Positions 32,383 to 40,035 of a DNA stretch of 41,534 nt are shown in pieces. A program made the translations under genes and the position numbers. Where the stretch lies: NCBI RefSeq assembly GCF_013385635.1, contig NZ_JACAPR010000013.1, positions 486,635 to 528,168 of the forward strand, in the 5' to 3' direction. This DNA is from Pseudomonas gingeri. GTDB lineage: Bacteria; Pseudomonadota; Gammaproteobacteria; Pseudomonadales; Pseudomonadaceae. Every line of letters begins with the position of its first letter. Position 1 is the first letter of the stretch. The notes under the pieces were generated by a model. The model was not told where the DNA came from. It saw only the letters and a list, made by a program, of their open reading frames with translations, and searched no databases.

Positions 32383-33018
32383 TCAGGGTCGCGTCAGTCC
32401 CTGGCGCAGGTGCTCGATTTCGGTCCGGCAGGCGCAGCCGTCCAAGTGGTCGTTGACCATGCCCGTGGCCTGCATCAGGGCGTAGATCGTGGTGGGCCCG
32501 ACGAAGGTCCAGCCGCGCTTTTTCAAGGCCTTGGACAAGCGCACCGAGGCCGGCGATGTCGGGTTGGCCTTCCAGTAGTCGAAGTCCACCACGGCGGGTC
32601 GCTCATCCGCCGAGGGCTCGAACGACCATATCCAGGCCGCCAGCGATCCGCTCTCCTCTGTCAGTTCACAGGCGCGCCGAGCGTTGTTGAGCACCGAAAG
32701 AATCTTGCTGCGATTACGCACGATACCCGGATTATCCATCAGCCGGGCCACATCCGTGTCGGTGTAGCGGGCCACACGCCGGAAATCGAAGCCATCAAAA
32801 GCTGCACGGAAATTCTCGCGTTTGCGCAGGATGGTGATCCAGGCCATGCCGGCCTGGAAACCTTCCAGGCAAATTTTCTCGAACAGGCGAATATCATCGG
32901 TGACGGGACGCCCCCACTCCGCATCGTGGTAATGGACATACTCCAGCATGGAGGAGCGCCAGAGGCAGCGGGTGATGCCTGATTCGTCGACCATCAGGCC
33001 CGGGGAAATCGTGTCCAT
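32383..33018 (-). CDS. tag: DNA-3-methyladenine glycosylase I
   Basis: 211 residues. Tag removes 3-methyladenine from alkylated DNA in base-excision repair. The zinc-snap residues are recognisable: Cys in ITRCLW, His in YVHYHDAEWG, and His and Cys in VNDHLDGCACR near the C-terminus. The substrate pocket is seen in FEKICLEGFQAGMAWITIL. Length is slightly above the E. coli enzyme (187) because of both ends. The ATG at 33018 has AAAGG nearby; MVDESG eight residues later is another possible start. It is convergent with hicB, with one base between the stops. Confidence 0.94.
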   Translation of the reverse strand: MDTISPGLMVDESGITRCLWRSSMLEYVHYHDAEWGRPVTDDIRLFEKICLEGFQAGMAWITILRKRENFRAAFDGFDFRRVARYTDTDVARLMDNPGIVRNRSKILSVLNNARRACELTEESGSLAAWIWSFEPSADERPAVVDFDYWKANPTSPASVRLSKALKKRGWTFVGPTTIYALMQATGMVNDHLDGCACRTEIEHLRQGLTRP

Positions 33019-33147
33019 GCAGTGCCTTTGCTTGCCAATGATCGTGCTCAATCCTGACACGATGGGCAGCGTCGTTGCGAGGATCTTGTACGACAACGGC
33101 CCGCCTTGTGACCAAGACGGGCCGCGGCACACACTCACTCGCCGGGA

Positions 33148-33936
33148 TCAGAAGCGGTAGTTCAAGCCCACCCGCAGCATTTGTCCTTCATTCTTGAACT
33201 TGGAGTCATAACCGGTGCCGGCGCCGCCGCTGCCAGGGATGACCTTGACGTTGAGTTTGTCTTCACCCAGGTCGTAGTAGAGGTATTCGGTCTTGAGCGA
33301 CAGCTGGCTGGTCAGCATCTGCTCGATACCGGCACCGACGGTGTAACCGACCTTGAACTGGCTCTGGCTGCCGCTGAACTGGGTGTTGCCGGTCGGGCCG
33401 AACATGTCGACGCTCTGGCTGGTTTCGCCATAGGCCAGACCGGCGGTGCCATAGACCAGGGTACGGTCGAAGGCATAGCCGAAACGCCCGCGCAGGGTAC
33501 CGAGGTACTTGATCTTCGATTCGAACTTGTTGTTCAGCGCCGCGCCGGTGTTCAACTGGCGGGTGCCGATATTGCGGCTGTCGTCCAGGTCGGTGTAGGA
33601 CAGGTCAGTCTCGACACCCGCTACCCACTGACCGAACTGGTAGTTGTAGCCCAGTTGCACACCACCGACAAAACCGTTGCGATCCAGGTCGACCGAGCCC
33701 GGACGGGCGCCACCGGCGATGTTGGCGATGTTCGGTGCGGCCTGGCCCTTGGTGTGCACGGTAGTGTCGCCGCCGAAGCCTGCGCCGGCGTTGACGCCGC
33801 CGTAGAAACCGGTCCAGTCCACGGCACCGTTGGACGACGCATAGCTCGATTGGGCCGAGGTCGGCAGATCGGCGGCCTGGGCGGCCAGGCTGCCCAACAG
33901 GGTCACGGTCGTTGCAACGAGAAGACGGTTGATCAT
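33148..33936 (-). CDS. Omp25/Omp31-like outer-membrane beta-barrel protein
   Basis: 262 residues. A signal peptide covers about 1-21 (LLGSLAAQA) and the mature chain starts ADLPTSAQ. DWTGFYGGVNAGAGFGG and GFVGGVQLGYNYQFGQWVAG, VYGTAGLAYGE and a last strand MLRVGLNYRF with terminal Phe mark an eight-stranded barrel of the porin/OMP25 family, inserted by the BAM complex. This type is best known from Rhizobiales (Omp25/Omp31/RopB) and is less usual in Pseudomonas. The function is unknown, perhaps structural. The ATG at 33936 has AGGAG about seven bases upstream. Confidence 0.88.
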   Translation of the reverse strand: MINRLLVATTVTLLGSLAAQAADLPTSAQSSYASSNGAVDWTGFYGGVNAGAGFGGDTTVHTKGQAAPNIANIAGGARPGSVDLDRNGFVGGVQLGYNYQFGQWVAGVETDLSYTDLDDSRNIGTRQLNTGAALNNKFESKIKYLGTLRGRFGYAFDRTLVYGTAGLAYGETSQSVDMFGPTGNTQFSGSQSQFKVGYTVGAGIEQMLTSQLSLKTEYLYYDLGEDKLNVKVIPGSGGAGTGYDSKFKNEGQMLRVGLNYRF

Positions 33937-34089
33937 GTGAAAGCTCCTGATTTGCGGGTCAAGTGTTTTTTTGGCACAGCGTTGCCCGCACACGGGCCTG
34001 GGCCCGTCTGTGGGGAGTGGAACAAAAGGGGATGTTTTGCAGGCCCGTCCCGGATCAGCGCGGGCCGCGGCTACGTCAGTGGTAAAAGG

Positions 34090-34644
34090 CTATTCGGCGG
34101 TAAATTGGTAGTCCGCGCTGTAGGGTTCGACATGGATCGCCCCAGCCTGGGTGCAGGCCCCGGAGAAAACCCCGCCGCGGGTGTTGAGACGCTGCACCGA
34201 GACCACTTTCGACAAGGCACCGCTGCCCTGGTGATCGACCACTTCCAGCTTGAGCAGCGCCAGGTCTTTCTTCGTTGCCCCCGGTTGCTGGGACACGACC
34301 TTGGCGACTACCGCACTGCGGTCGGCAAACTCCCAGGTCGGCCCGGCGAAGTGCCGTCCGACAGTCTTGCCGTTGAAGATCAGGGTGGCGAGAGGCTCGC
34401 GAAACTGCCAGGTGAGTTTGCCCGAGGTGTCCGCGGTGCAGTTGTAGAGCTGCACGCCTTCACCGCGCACGGAGAGTACCGTGGCATCACCGGCCGTCAG
34501 CAGCTTGGGCGGGGCATCCGCCGCGCGGGTGGCGCCGGTAATGAACGCACAGAGCATCAGCCCCAGGATGGCCAGCACCCGGGCAGTTGCCGAAGGACCA
34601 TTGCCGCGCTTTTGAGCGAGTTGTATCAGGACGGTGTCGTGCAT
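34090..34644 (-). CDS. DUF3455 secreted protein
   Basis: 184 residues. A basic start and hydrophobic segment (about 20-42, ending ATRAA) form a signal peptide. The mature part matches the DUF3455 pattern: VQLYNC, LTWQFREPLATLI, VGRHFAGPTWEFADRSAV and a C-terminal CTQAGAIHVEPYSADYQFTA. The function is unknown. Two cysteines (YNC and GAC) are placed for a disulfide. The start is ATG at 34644; GTG at 34659 in frame is an alternative. It is on the same strand as the Omp25-like gene, with a 153-base gap. Confidence 0.82.
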   Translation of the reverse strand: MHDTVLIQLAQKRGNGPSATARVLAILGLMLCAFITGATRAADAPPKLLTAGDATVLSVRGEGVQLYNCTADTSGKLTWQFREPLATLIFNGKTVGRHFAGPTWEFADRSAVVAKVVSQQPGATKKDLALLKLEVVDHQGSGALSKVVSVQRLNTRGGVFSGACTQAGAIHVEPYSADYQFTAE

Positions 34645-34747
34645 GAGTGAGAGTTCCACGGGTCAGGGTCGCGTTCAGTGTGGCGGCGTCTGAAGGGAGA
34701 ACAACTCACTCATGATTTTTATTCGCAACTTTTTCCAGAATCCGTGA

Positions 34748-35512
34748 TCAGCGCGTCGCGACCACGAACAAGCGTGGGAACGGCAACAGCACCGTGCCGT
34801 CGGCCAACGCCGGATAAGCCTCGCTGATCGCCGCCAGATAACGCTGCAGGTAAGCGACCTTTTCCGCCTCATCCAGCGGTGCCAGGTACGGCCGCAAGGC
34901 AGAGCCCTTGAACCACTCGACCACCGCCGCATGCCCACCCGCCAGCGGATGGTGATACGTGGTGCGCCAGACATCCACCGTCGTGCAGTGTGGCCGCAGC
35001 AACTCGTAGTAGAACGTCGCATCGTGCCGTGGCGGATGGCGTACCGCACCGATCTTGGCCGCCCACGGTCCGTCCGCCGCCACTTCGCGGGCCAACCGGT
35101 GGGACGGCTCCTGCATATTGTCCGGGGTCTGCACCGCCAGGCTGCCCCCGGCTACCAGCTTGCTCACCAGATGGGGGTAAAGCGTGGCGTGATCCGGCAG
35201 CCATTGCAGCGAAGCATTGGCCAGGATCACATCGAAGGCCTGGTCCGGGTTCCAGGCCGCGATATCCGCCAGTTCGAAATTCAGCGCGGGCAAACGCTCG
35301 CGGGCACTGACCAGCATGTCATCGGAACTGTCCATGCCGGTGACCCGCGCGTCACTGAAACGCTGGGCCAGGACCTCGGTGGAGTTGCCCGGACCGCATC
35401 CCAGATCGACGGCCACCTGTACCGAACGCGTCGGGATCGCCGCGACCAGATCACGGACGGGACGGGTTCGCTCTGCTTCAAAGGTCGAATATTGCTTGGC
35501 TGACCAGGTCAT
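34748..35512 (-). CDS. tam: Trans-aconitate 2-methyltransferase
   Basis: 254 residues. Tam methylates trans-aconitate, a spontaneous inhibitor formed from cis-aconitate, using S-adenosylmethionine. The SAM motif I is VDLGCGPGNSTEVLAQRF, with acidic motif II in VTGMDSSDDML, and FDVILANASLQWLPDH resembles the enzyme's family block. The N-terminus MTWSAKQYSTFEAERTRPVR is also typical. The ATG at 35512 has GAGGA six bases upstream. The frame stays open far upstream, but that is an antisense artefact over the LysR gene. Divergent from the LysR gene at 35615. Confidence 0.93.
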   Translation of the reverse strand: MTWSAKQYSTFEAERTRPVRDLVAAIPTRSVQVAVDLGCGPGNSTEVLAQRFSDARVTGMDSSDDMLVSARERLPALNFELADIAAWNPDQAFDVILANASLQWLPDHATLYPHLVSKLVAGGSLAVQTPDNMQEPSHRLAREVAADGPWAAKIGAVRHPPRHDATFYYELLRPHCTTVDVWRTTYHHPLAGGHAAVVEWFKGSALRPYLAPLDEAEKVAYLQRYLAAISEAYPALADGTVLLPFPRLFVVATR

Positions 35513-35550
35513 CACGCTTCCTCTTGTGTGTGGGGAGTGAGCACAGCGTA

Positions 35551-35596
35551 GGTTTTGCAAACCATGATGACAAATGCCAATAATGACAAGCTGCCA
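35551..35596. promoter_or_regulatory. Candidate LysR sites between tam and the LysR gene
   Basis: GGTTT-TGC-AAACC (35551-35563) is a perfect five-base dyad. It is followed by a direct repeat, ATGACAA-N-TGCCA at 35567-35579 and ATGACAA-NN-TGCCA at 35583-35596. Both lie in the 102-base divergent gap. This is a weak call based on position. Confidence 0.35.
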
Positions 35597-35614
35597 TACT
35601 CCAAAGGTATTTAA

Positions 35615-36523
35615 ATGCTTGAGCTGCGTCGTTTGCACGCCTTTGTCGTGATCGCCGAGGAAGGTCATATCACCCGCGCGGCGGAACGTCTGCATATGCA
35701 GCAACCGCCGCTTACCCGTCTGCTGCAGAAGCTTGAAGCCGAGATGGGCGTGCCCCTGATGGAGCGCCTGCCCCGTGGCGTGCGCCCGACCACCGCCGGC
35801 CTGGCATTGCTGGAAGAAGCCCGGGCCGTGCTGGCCCGGGCCGAAGGCGTGACCGAAGTGGTACGCCGCGCCGCTCGTGGCGAACAGGGACGGCTCGGAG
35901 TCGGCTTCACCAGCTCCGCCGCCTTGCATCCGTTTGTGCCGGGGGTGCTGCGGCATTTTCGCGAAACGTTTTCCGGCGTCTCGGTGGCCCTGGAAGAAGC
36001 CGGTACCGGCGAGTTGATGGACGCACTGGTGCACGAGCGCCTGGACGCGGCCTTCGTGCGTTCGCCCCTGAGCGGCACACCGACCCTGCAAGCCGAGCCG
36101 ATCCTGAGCGAGCCCATGTTGCTGGCGCTGCCGATGGATCATCCCCTGGCCCGGGACAGCGCCAGCGCCCTGCCCTTGTCCGCGCTCGCCGGTGAAGCCT
36201 TTGTGCTGTATCGGCGTCGGGTCGGACTGGGGCTCTACGACGCCATTCTGGTGGCCTGTCGTGAAGCCGGTTTCAGCCCGCGGGTGATCCAGGAAGCACC
36301 GCGCATGGCGGCGACCCTGAGCCTGGTGGCGGCGGGACTCGGCGTGTCGATCGTACCGGCCTCGATGCAGCGCCTGCGGGGCGACGGTATCGCCTATCGC
36401 GCCCTGACCGAGTGTCCGGGGCTGATTGCCCCCTTGCACCTGGCAACCCGGGTGGGTGACAGCTCGTCGGTGTTGCAGCGCTTTCGCGAAATGGTCATCC
36501 AGGCTGCGGCCACCGAGTGCTGA
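35615..36523 (+). CDS. LysR-family transcriptional regulator
   Basis: 302 residues of normal LysR architecture. The helix-turn-helix is in LHAFVVIAEEGHITRAAERL and HMQQPPLTRLLQKLEAEMGV. The co-inducer domain contains RLGVGFTSSAALHPFVPGVL, resembling the CatR/BenM-like group that senses aromatic or dicarboxylic acids. The divergent tam gene suggests control of trans-aconitate detoxification, which would be a plausible acid inducer (inference). The frame and conserved block MLELRRLHAFVVIAEEGH support the ATG at 35615. Confidence 0.92.
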   Translation: MLELRRLHAFVVIAEEGHITRAAERLHMQQPPLTRLLQKLEAEMGVPLMERLPRGVRPTTAGLALLEEARAVLARAEGVTEVVRRAARGEQGRLGVGFTSSAALHPFVPGVLRHFRETFSGVSVALEEAGTGELMDALVHERLDAAFVRSPLSGTPTLQAEPILSEPMLLALPMDHPLARDSASALPLSALAGEAFVLYRRRVGLGLYDAILVACREAGFSPRVIQEAPRMAATLSLVAAGLGVSIVPASMQRLRGDGIAYRALTECPGLIAPLHLATRVGDSSSVLQRFREMVIQAAATEC

Positions 36524-36587
36524 ACAGCTTGCAGGAACGGGCTTGGTCCGAGCGGCAGTGCGACGAATATTTCAGCGATCTTGCGGG

Positions 36588-36615
36588 CCTCTTCGGGGGC
36601 AAGCCCCCTCCCACA
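36588..36615. repeat. Single REP element
   Basis: CTTCGGGGGCAAGCCCCCTC followed by CCACA is a REP half of the CGCGGGCAAGCCCG type with substitutions in the core. Located between the convergent LysR and tautomerase genes. Confidence 0.75.
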
Positions 36616-36642
36616 CAGGCAACGCTCATCCAGGAAATGTGT

Positions 36643-37017
36643 TCAATTGCCCCGGCCGCCGGCAAACGACCATTCATCCGCGGCGGTGGTGGTGATCACC
36701 ACCATCACATCCTCCGGGTCCAGCCCAGGCGCCGCTTGCAGCCGCCGCACCAGCGTGCGGTAGAACGCCTGCTTGAGCGAAGTCTCACGCTGCCGGCCGG
36801 CGGTAATAGCGATCAGTACATAGTCCTGGCTGCGCGGGCCGCCAAGATAGTGTTCGTCGAAGATCAGCTCCCCCACCTCATGCTGATGAATGACCTGGAA
36901 ACGGTCGGTGGGCGGCACCTCGAAGCTCTCCACCAAAGCCTCGTGGAGACTTTGCGAAAGCTGTTTCAGGTACTCGGGCGACTTGCCCCGGTGCAGCGAA
37001 ATACGGGCGAAAGGCAT
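36643..37017 (-). CDS. Tautomerase-superfamily protein (MSAD-like)
   Basis: 124 residues. It begins Met-Pro-Phe-Ala-Arg, so processing exposes the catalytic N-terminal proline. The length is about twice that of 4-oxalocrotonate tautomerase subunits, matching the malonate-semialdehyde-decarboxylase-like subgroup. The segments PPTDRFQVIHQH, SQDYVLIAITAGRQRETSLK and GLDPEDVMVVI are typical of it. The real substrate is unknown. The gene is divergent from a LysR gene at 37113, which is probably its regulator. Confidence 0.87.
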   Translation of the reverse strand: MPFARISLHRGKSPEYLKQLSQSLHEALVESFEVPPTDRFQVIHQHEVGELIFDEHYLGGPRSQDYVLIAITAGRQRETSLKQAFYRTLVRRLQAAPGLDPEDVMVVITTTAADEWSFAGGRGN

Positions 37018-37112
37018 GATTGGCAGTTCCAGTAATCGGGTTGACGAGGAGAAACTAACAAGGGAGGATTGTTCCGAATATCAGATTAAACAGAACCCAT
37101 CATCCCGTTTTA

Positions 37113-38030
37113 ATGGATATTCAAGCCATGCGCCGCCCGACCTTCGATCTTGATGTGCTGCGTACTTTCGTGACCGGCGTCGAGTTCAACAGCTTCGCCA
37201 AGGCCGCCGAACGGCTCGGGCGCTCGACCTCGGCGGTCAGTGCCCAGTTGAAGAAACTCGAAGACCAGGTGGGCAGCGCGGTGCTGGCGAAATCGGGACG
37301 CGGGCTGGCACTCACGCCCCTGGGCGAAGCCCTGCTCAGCCATGCCCGCCGATTGTTGGAACTCAACGACGAGATCTTTGAAAGCCTGCACGAAACGCAG
37401 GTCGAAGGCTGCGTACGTCTCGGCCTGCAGGAAGACTTCGGCGAGCACCTGCTCAGCGAGATTCTGCGGCGCTTCGCCAAGGCTCATCCACGGGTCAGTC
37501 TGGAAGTGCGGATCGGCCGCAATGCCGAACTGTTGGGACTGATCGAGCGCGGTCAGCTGGACCTGGCACTGGCCTGGGAAACAGCGGCCGATACGCCCTA
37601 CTCCAGCCGGATCGGCATGACGCCGATGCAGTGGATCGGCCCCAAGGACCTGTCCTTGCCCACGGACCAGGGCGGCGCGCCCCTGCCCCTGGTGATGTTC
37701 GACGCCCCCTGCGTGCTGCGCAGCGCCGCCACCCAGGCGCTGGATCAGGCCCGCATTCCCTGGCGGGTGGCACTCACCAGCCCGAGCGTCGGCGGGATCT
37801 GGGCGGCGGTAGCGGCCGGCCTCGGTATCACCCTGCGCACCCGCATCGGCCTGCCCGCTCATCTGGCAGTGCTGCCGGGGCTCCCGGACGTGCCGAGCCT
37901 GGGTTATGTCTTGCATCGTGCCGTGGAAGAACCGACAGGAGCGGTCCGGCAGTTGGCAGCGGCGATTCGGACGAGTCTGGAGGAACAGGTATTTCATGAC
38001 CTTGCCCAACCCGAGAAACCACCCCTGTAG
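37113..38030 (+). CDS. LysR-family transcriptional regulator
   Basis: 305 residues. The winged helix is in LDVLRTFVTGVEFNSFAKAA followed by LGRSTSAVSAQLKKLEDQVG, and the co-inducer domain follows. Two starts are possible: ATG 37113 and ATG 37128 (MRRPTFDLDVL), with no strong Shine-Dalgarno for either. It is divergent from the tautomerase gene with a 95-base gap, the standard arrangement for a LysR regulator and its target. Its 3' end runs into a REP element. Confidence 0.92.
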   Translation: MDIQAMRRPTFDLDVLRTFVTGVEFNSFAKAAERLGRSTSAVSAQLKKLEDQVGSAVLAKSGRGLALTPLGEALLSHARRLLELNDEIFESLHETQVEGCVRLGLQEDFGEHLLSEILRRFAKAHPRVSLEVRIGRNAELLGLIERGQLDLALAWETAADTPYSSRIGMTPMQWIGPKDLSLPTDQGGAPLPLVMFDAPCVLRSAATQALDQARIPWRVALTSPSVGGIWAAVAAGLGITLRTRIGLPAHLAVLPGLPDVPSLGYVLHRAVEEPTGAVRQLAAAIRTSLEEQVFHDLAQPEKPPL

Positions 38031-38102
38031 GAGCCGGCTTGCCGGCGATGGCGCTCGATGAGACGACGCAAGACTCAATGGTCTTGCCGCCTGTCATCGA
38101 GC
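38026..38102. repeat. REP element plus hairpin between convergent genes
   Basis: TGTAGGAGCCGGCTTGCCGG continuing into CGATGG (38026-38051) is a half of the REP type found at 22491. It is followed by an inverted repeat, GCTCGATGA (38053-38061) with TCATCGAGC (38094-38102), containing an inner AAGAC/GTCTT stem. The second part may act as a two-way terminator for the convergent LysR and MarR genes. Confidence 0.75.
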
Positions 38103-38103
38103 C

Positions 38104-38541
38104 TCAGTCTTCCTTGCGCAGGTTGGCGTTGGCCCGCTGCAGAAAGTCCACGAACAATGCCACCTCGTCAGCGCTGAAACCCAGCAGCGCCTTGTCATTA
38201 CCATCACAGAGGATGTCCTTGGCCTGAGGTATCCGGGCGAGCCCCAGCTCGGTCAGTTCGACGATCTGGATGCGCTTGTGCTCCGGATCGGGACGGCGCT
38301 GAATCAACCCGTCGCGCTCCAGGCGGGCCAGGGTCTGGGCCATGGACGGTTGCTCGACCTGCAACAACCGGGCGAGCTCGGCCTGCGTCCGCGCCTCTCC
38401 CCGCTGCAACGCGCCCAGCACCGGCATACTGGCCATGCCGATAGCCAACGGCCGCAAGCGTATTTCAGCCTGGCGAATCAACTCCTGCGACACGCGCTTG
38501 ATCAGGAAAGAAGGCACCTGATACAGATCCACATCATTCAT
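38104..38541 (-). CDS. MarR-family transcriptional regulator
   Basis: 145 residues. The winged helix-turn-helix is in ARTQAELARLLQVEQPSMAQTL and ARLERDGLIQRRPDPEHKRIQ, with the wing's D-x-R-like PDPEHKR. MarR dimers usually repress a divergent detoxification gene and release DNA when a phenolic or other ligand binds. The ATG at 38541 has AAGGGG six bases upstream. The intergenic region holds a perfect 18-base inverted repeat (38552-38596), an obvious operator for this protein and the divergent flavin monooxygenase. Confidence 0.93.
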   Translation of the reverse strand: MNDVDLYQVPSFLIKRVSQELIRQAEIRLRPLAIGMASMPVLGALQRGEARTQAELARLLQVEQPSMAQTLARLERDGLIQRRPDPEHKRIQIVELTELGLARIPQAKDILCDGNDKALLGFSADEVALFVDFLQRANANLRKED

Positions 38542-38551
38542 GTTTCGCCCC

Positions 38552-38596
38552 TTGTCATAGGCACCTATGTTAATACATCATAGGTGCCTATGACAA
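38552..38596. promoter_or_regulatory. MarR operator: perfect 18-base inverted repeat
   Basis: TTGTCATAGGCACCTATG (38552-38569), spacer TTAATACAT, and the exact reverse complement CATAGGTGCCTATGACAA (38579-38596). Each arm is itself a near-palindrome (CATAGG-N2-CCTATG), so there are probably two MarR dimer sites. They lie centrally between the MarR gene and the FAD monooxygenase gene and would cover both promoters. Confidence 0.82.
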
Positions 38597-38617
38597 ACAA
38601 CGTTCCGGAATGACACC

Positions 38618-39724
38618 ATGGTATCGAATCCGCGTATCGCCATTGTCGGCGCCGGTCTCGGCGGCTTGATGCTGGCTCGGATGCTGTATCTCAAGGACGT
38701 GCCCTTTCTGATTTTCGACCGTGACGAATCGGCCTCGCACCGCCCCCAGGGCGGCATGCTCGACCTGCACGTGGAGACCGGCCAGTACGCACTCCGGCGT
38801 GGCGGTTTGTTCGAGGTTTTCCAGAAGTTTGCCCGCTACGAAGACCAGGGCTTTCGCCTGTTCGACAAGCACGGCGCACTGCTGCTGGAAAAAGCCGATG
38901 CGGCCAGCGGCGACCGCCCGGAGATCGACCGTGGCCAGTTGAGGGAACTGCTGCTGGAGTCGATCCCGGAAGACGCCTTGCGCTGGGGCCATACCCTCAG
39001 GGACGCCGAGCAACAGGACGATGGCTACACCGAACTGCGCTTCGACAACGGCCTGACACAGCGCTTCGAATTGGTGGTCGGTGCCGACGGTGCCTGGTCC
39101 CGGGTGCGCCCGCTGGTGTCGTCGACGGCGCCCGACTTCACCGGGCTGACCCTGCATGAACTGTCGATTCCCGACGCCGATACCCGTTATCCCGACGTCG
39201 CACAAAAGGTCGGACACGGCATGCTGGTTGCCAAGGGCGGGCACCAGACGATCTTCGCGCAGCGCAATGCCAACGCCCATATCCGCGTGTATGCGGCCTT
39301 GCACCAACCAGCCACCCGGCCTGAGGAAAAGACCAGAGTCGACCTGCTCCGCGACTTCGGCGACTGGGACGCTTCATTGCTGCAACTGCTTCAGGTCGCG
39401 CAAGAGCCGGTACGGCCCTGGCCGGTTCATATCCTGCCCATCGGTCATCGCTGGGCGCACCGCGACGGCGTGACCTTGCTGGGCGATGCCGCGCACCTGA
39501 TGCCGCCCGCCGGCGAAGGCGCCAACCTGGCCCTGCGCGATGCGGTGGACCTGGCCGAAGCGCTGCTGGACGACGAGGACTGGAAAGCCGCGGTGCGCGC
39601 CCATGAGCAGGTGATGTTCGAACGCGCCGCCGCCTCGGCCGCCGAAGCCCACAAGATGCTGCTGGTGGACTCCGCCGAGAAGATCCGGGAACTGATGGAG
39701 AGCCATCCGGGTGCCGAGGCCTGA
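38618..39724 (+). CDS. TetX-like FAD-dependent monooxygenase
   Basis: 368 residues of the class A flavoprotein hydroxylase family. The FAD dinucleotide motif GAGLGG is at 11-16 and the second FAD motif GDAAHLMPP at 289-297. GGMLDLHVETGQ (45-56) and PEIDRGQLRELLLESI (101-116) resemble the corresponding blocks of TetX, the tetracycline-inactivating monooxygenase. From memory of TetX, however, its substrate-contact histidine (His234, in a SHQGN stretch) appears to be glycine here, so tetracycline is not claimed. It more likely hydroxylates another aromatic or polycyclic compound. Length is close to TetX (388). It is divergent from the MarR gene and probably induced by its own substrate. Confidence 0.88.
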   Translation: MVSNPRIAIVGAGLGGLMLARMLYLKDVPFLIFDRDESASHRPQGGMLDLHVETGQYALRRGGLFEVFQKFARYEDQGFRLFDKHGALLLEKADAASGDRPEIDRGQLRELLLESIPEDALRWGHTLRDAEQQDDGYTELRFDNGLTQRFELVVGADGAWSRVRPLVSSTAPDFTGLTLHELSIPDADTRYPDVAQKVGHGMLVAKGGHQTIFAQRNANAHIRVYAALHQPATRPEEKTRVDLLRDFGDWDASLLQLLQVAQEPVRPWPVHILPIGHRWAHRDGVTLLGDAAHLMPPAGEGANLALRDAVDLAEALLDDEDWKAAVRAHEQVMFERAAASAAEAHKMLLVDSAEKIRELMESHPGAEA

Positions 39725-40035
39725 GGTGTATAAGACCACATCGACGATTGACAAAACCGGCGCCAGCTTTTAAAACTGAACGCCTGATCCAGGGTGTAAA
39801 CAGATATGTCCGCAACGCTCAACCTCATCACCGTCGCCGTTGGCTTGAATGCCAAGGCAGCGGTGTGCGTTGCGTTTGCCCCTAAATCGAAGAAACAGTC
39901 GCTCATGTGACCGGGGCGCGCTGTCCCGTCAGATGAGCTGACAGGACATTGAGCGCGACGGATCACCCTCCTCCCTCCCAACTTCCTTCTACGCTTCTGA
40001 CGGTGACGAAACGGTCAACCATCAGGAGAAAATGC
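39725..40035. other. 311-base intergenic region before the DapA-like gene
   Basis: No convincing gene is seen. It contains a hairpin, TGTCCCGTCAG-ATGAG-CTGACAGGACA (39922-39948, one mismatch), flanked by GCGCG on both sides. A small stem, TTGGC-TTGAAT-GCCAA, lies near 39840. The rest is unassigned leader for the gene at 40036. Confidence 0.5.

Noticed and set aside
34748..36439. 563-codon frame that would join Tam to a long N-terminal region
   Set aside because: The extra part is antisense to the LysR gene and low-complexity Gln/Gly/His/Arg; Tam has a clear start and Shine-Dalgarno at 35512.
38618..39724. Calling the monooxygenase a tetracycline resistance gene tet(X)
   Set aside because: Several blocks resemble TetX, but an ungapped comparison from memory puts Gly where TetX has its substrate histidine; family-level naming is safer.
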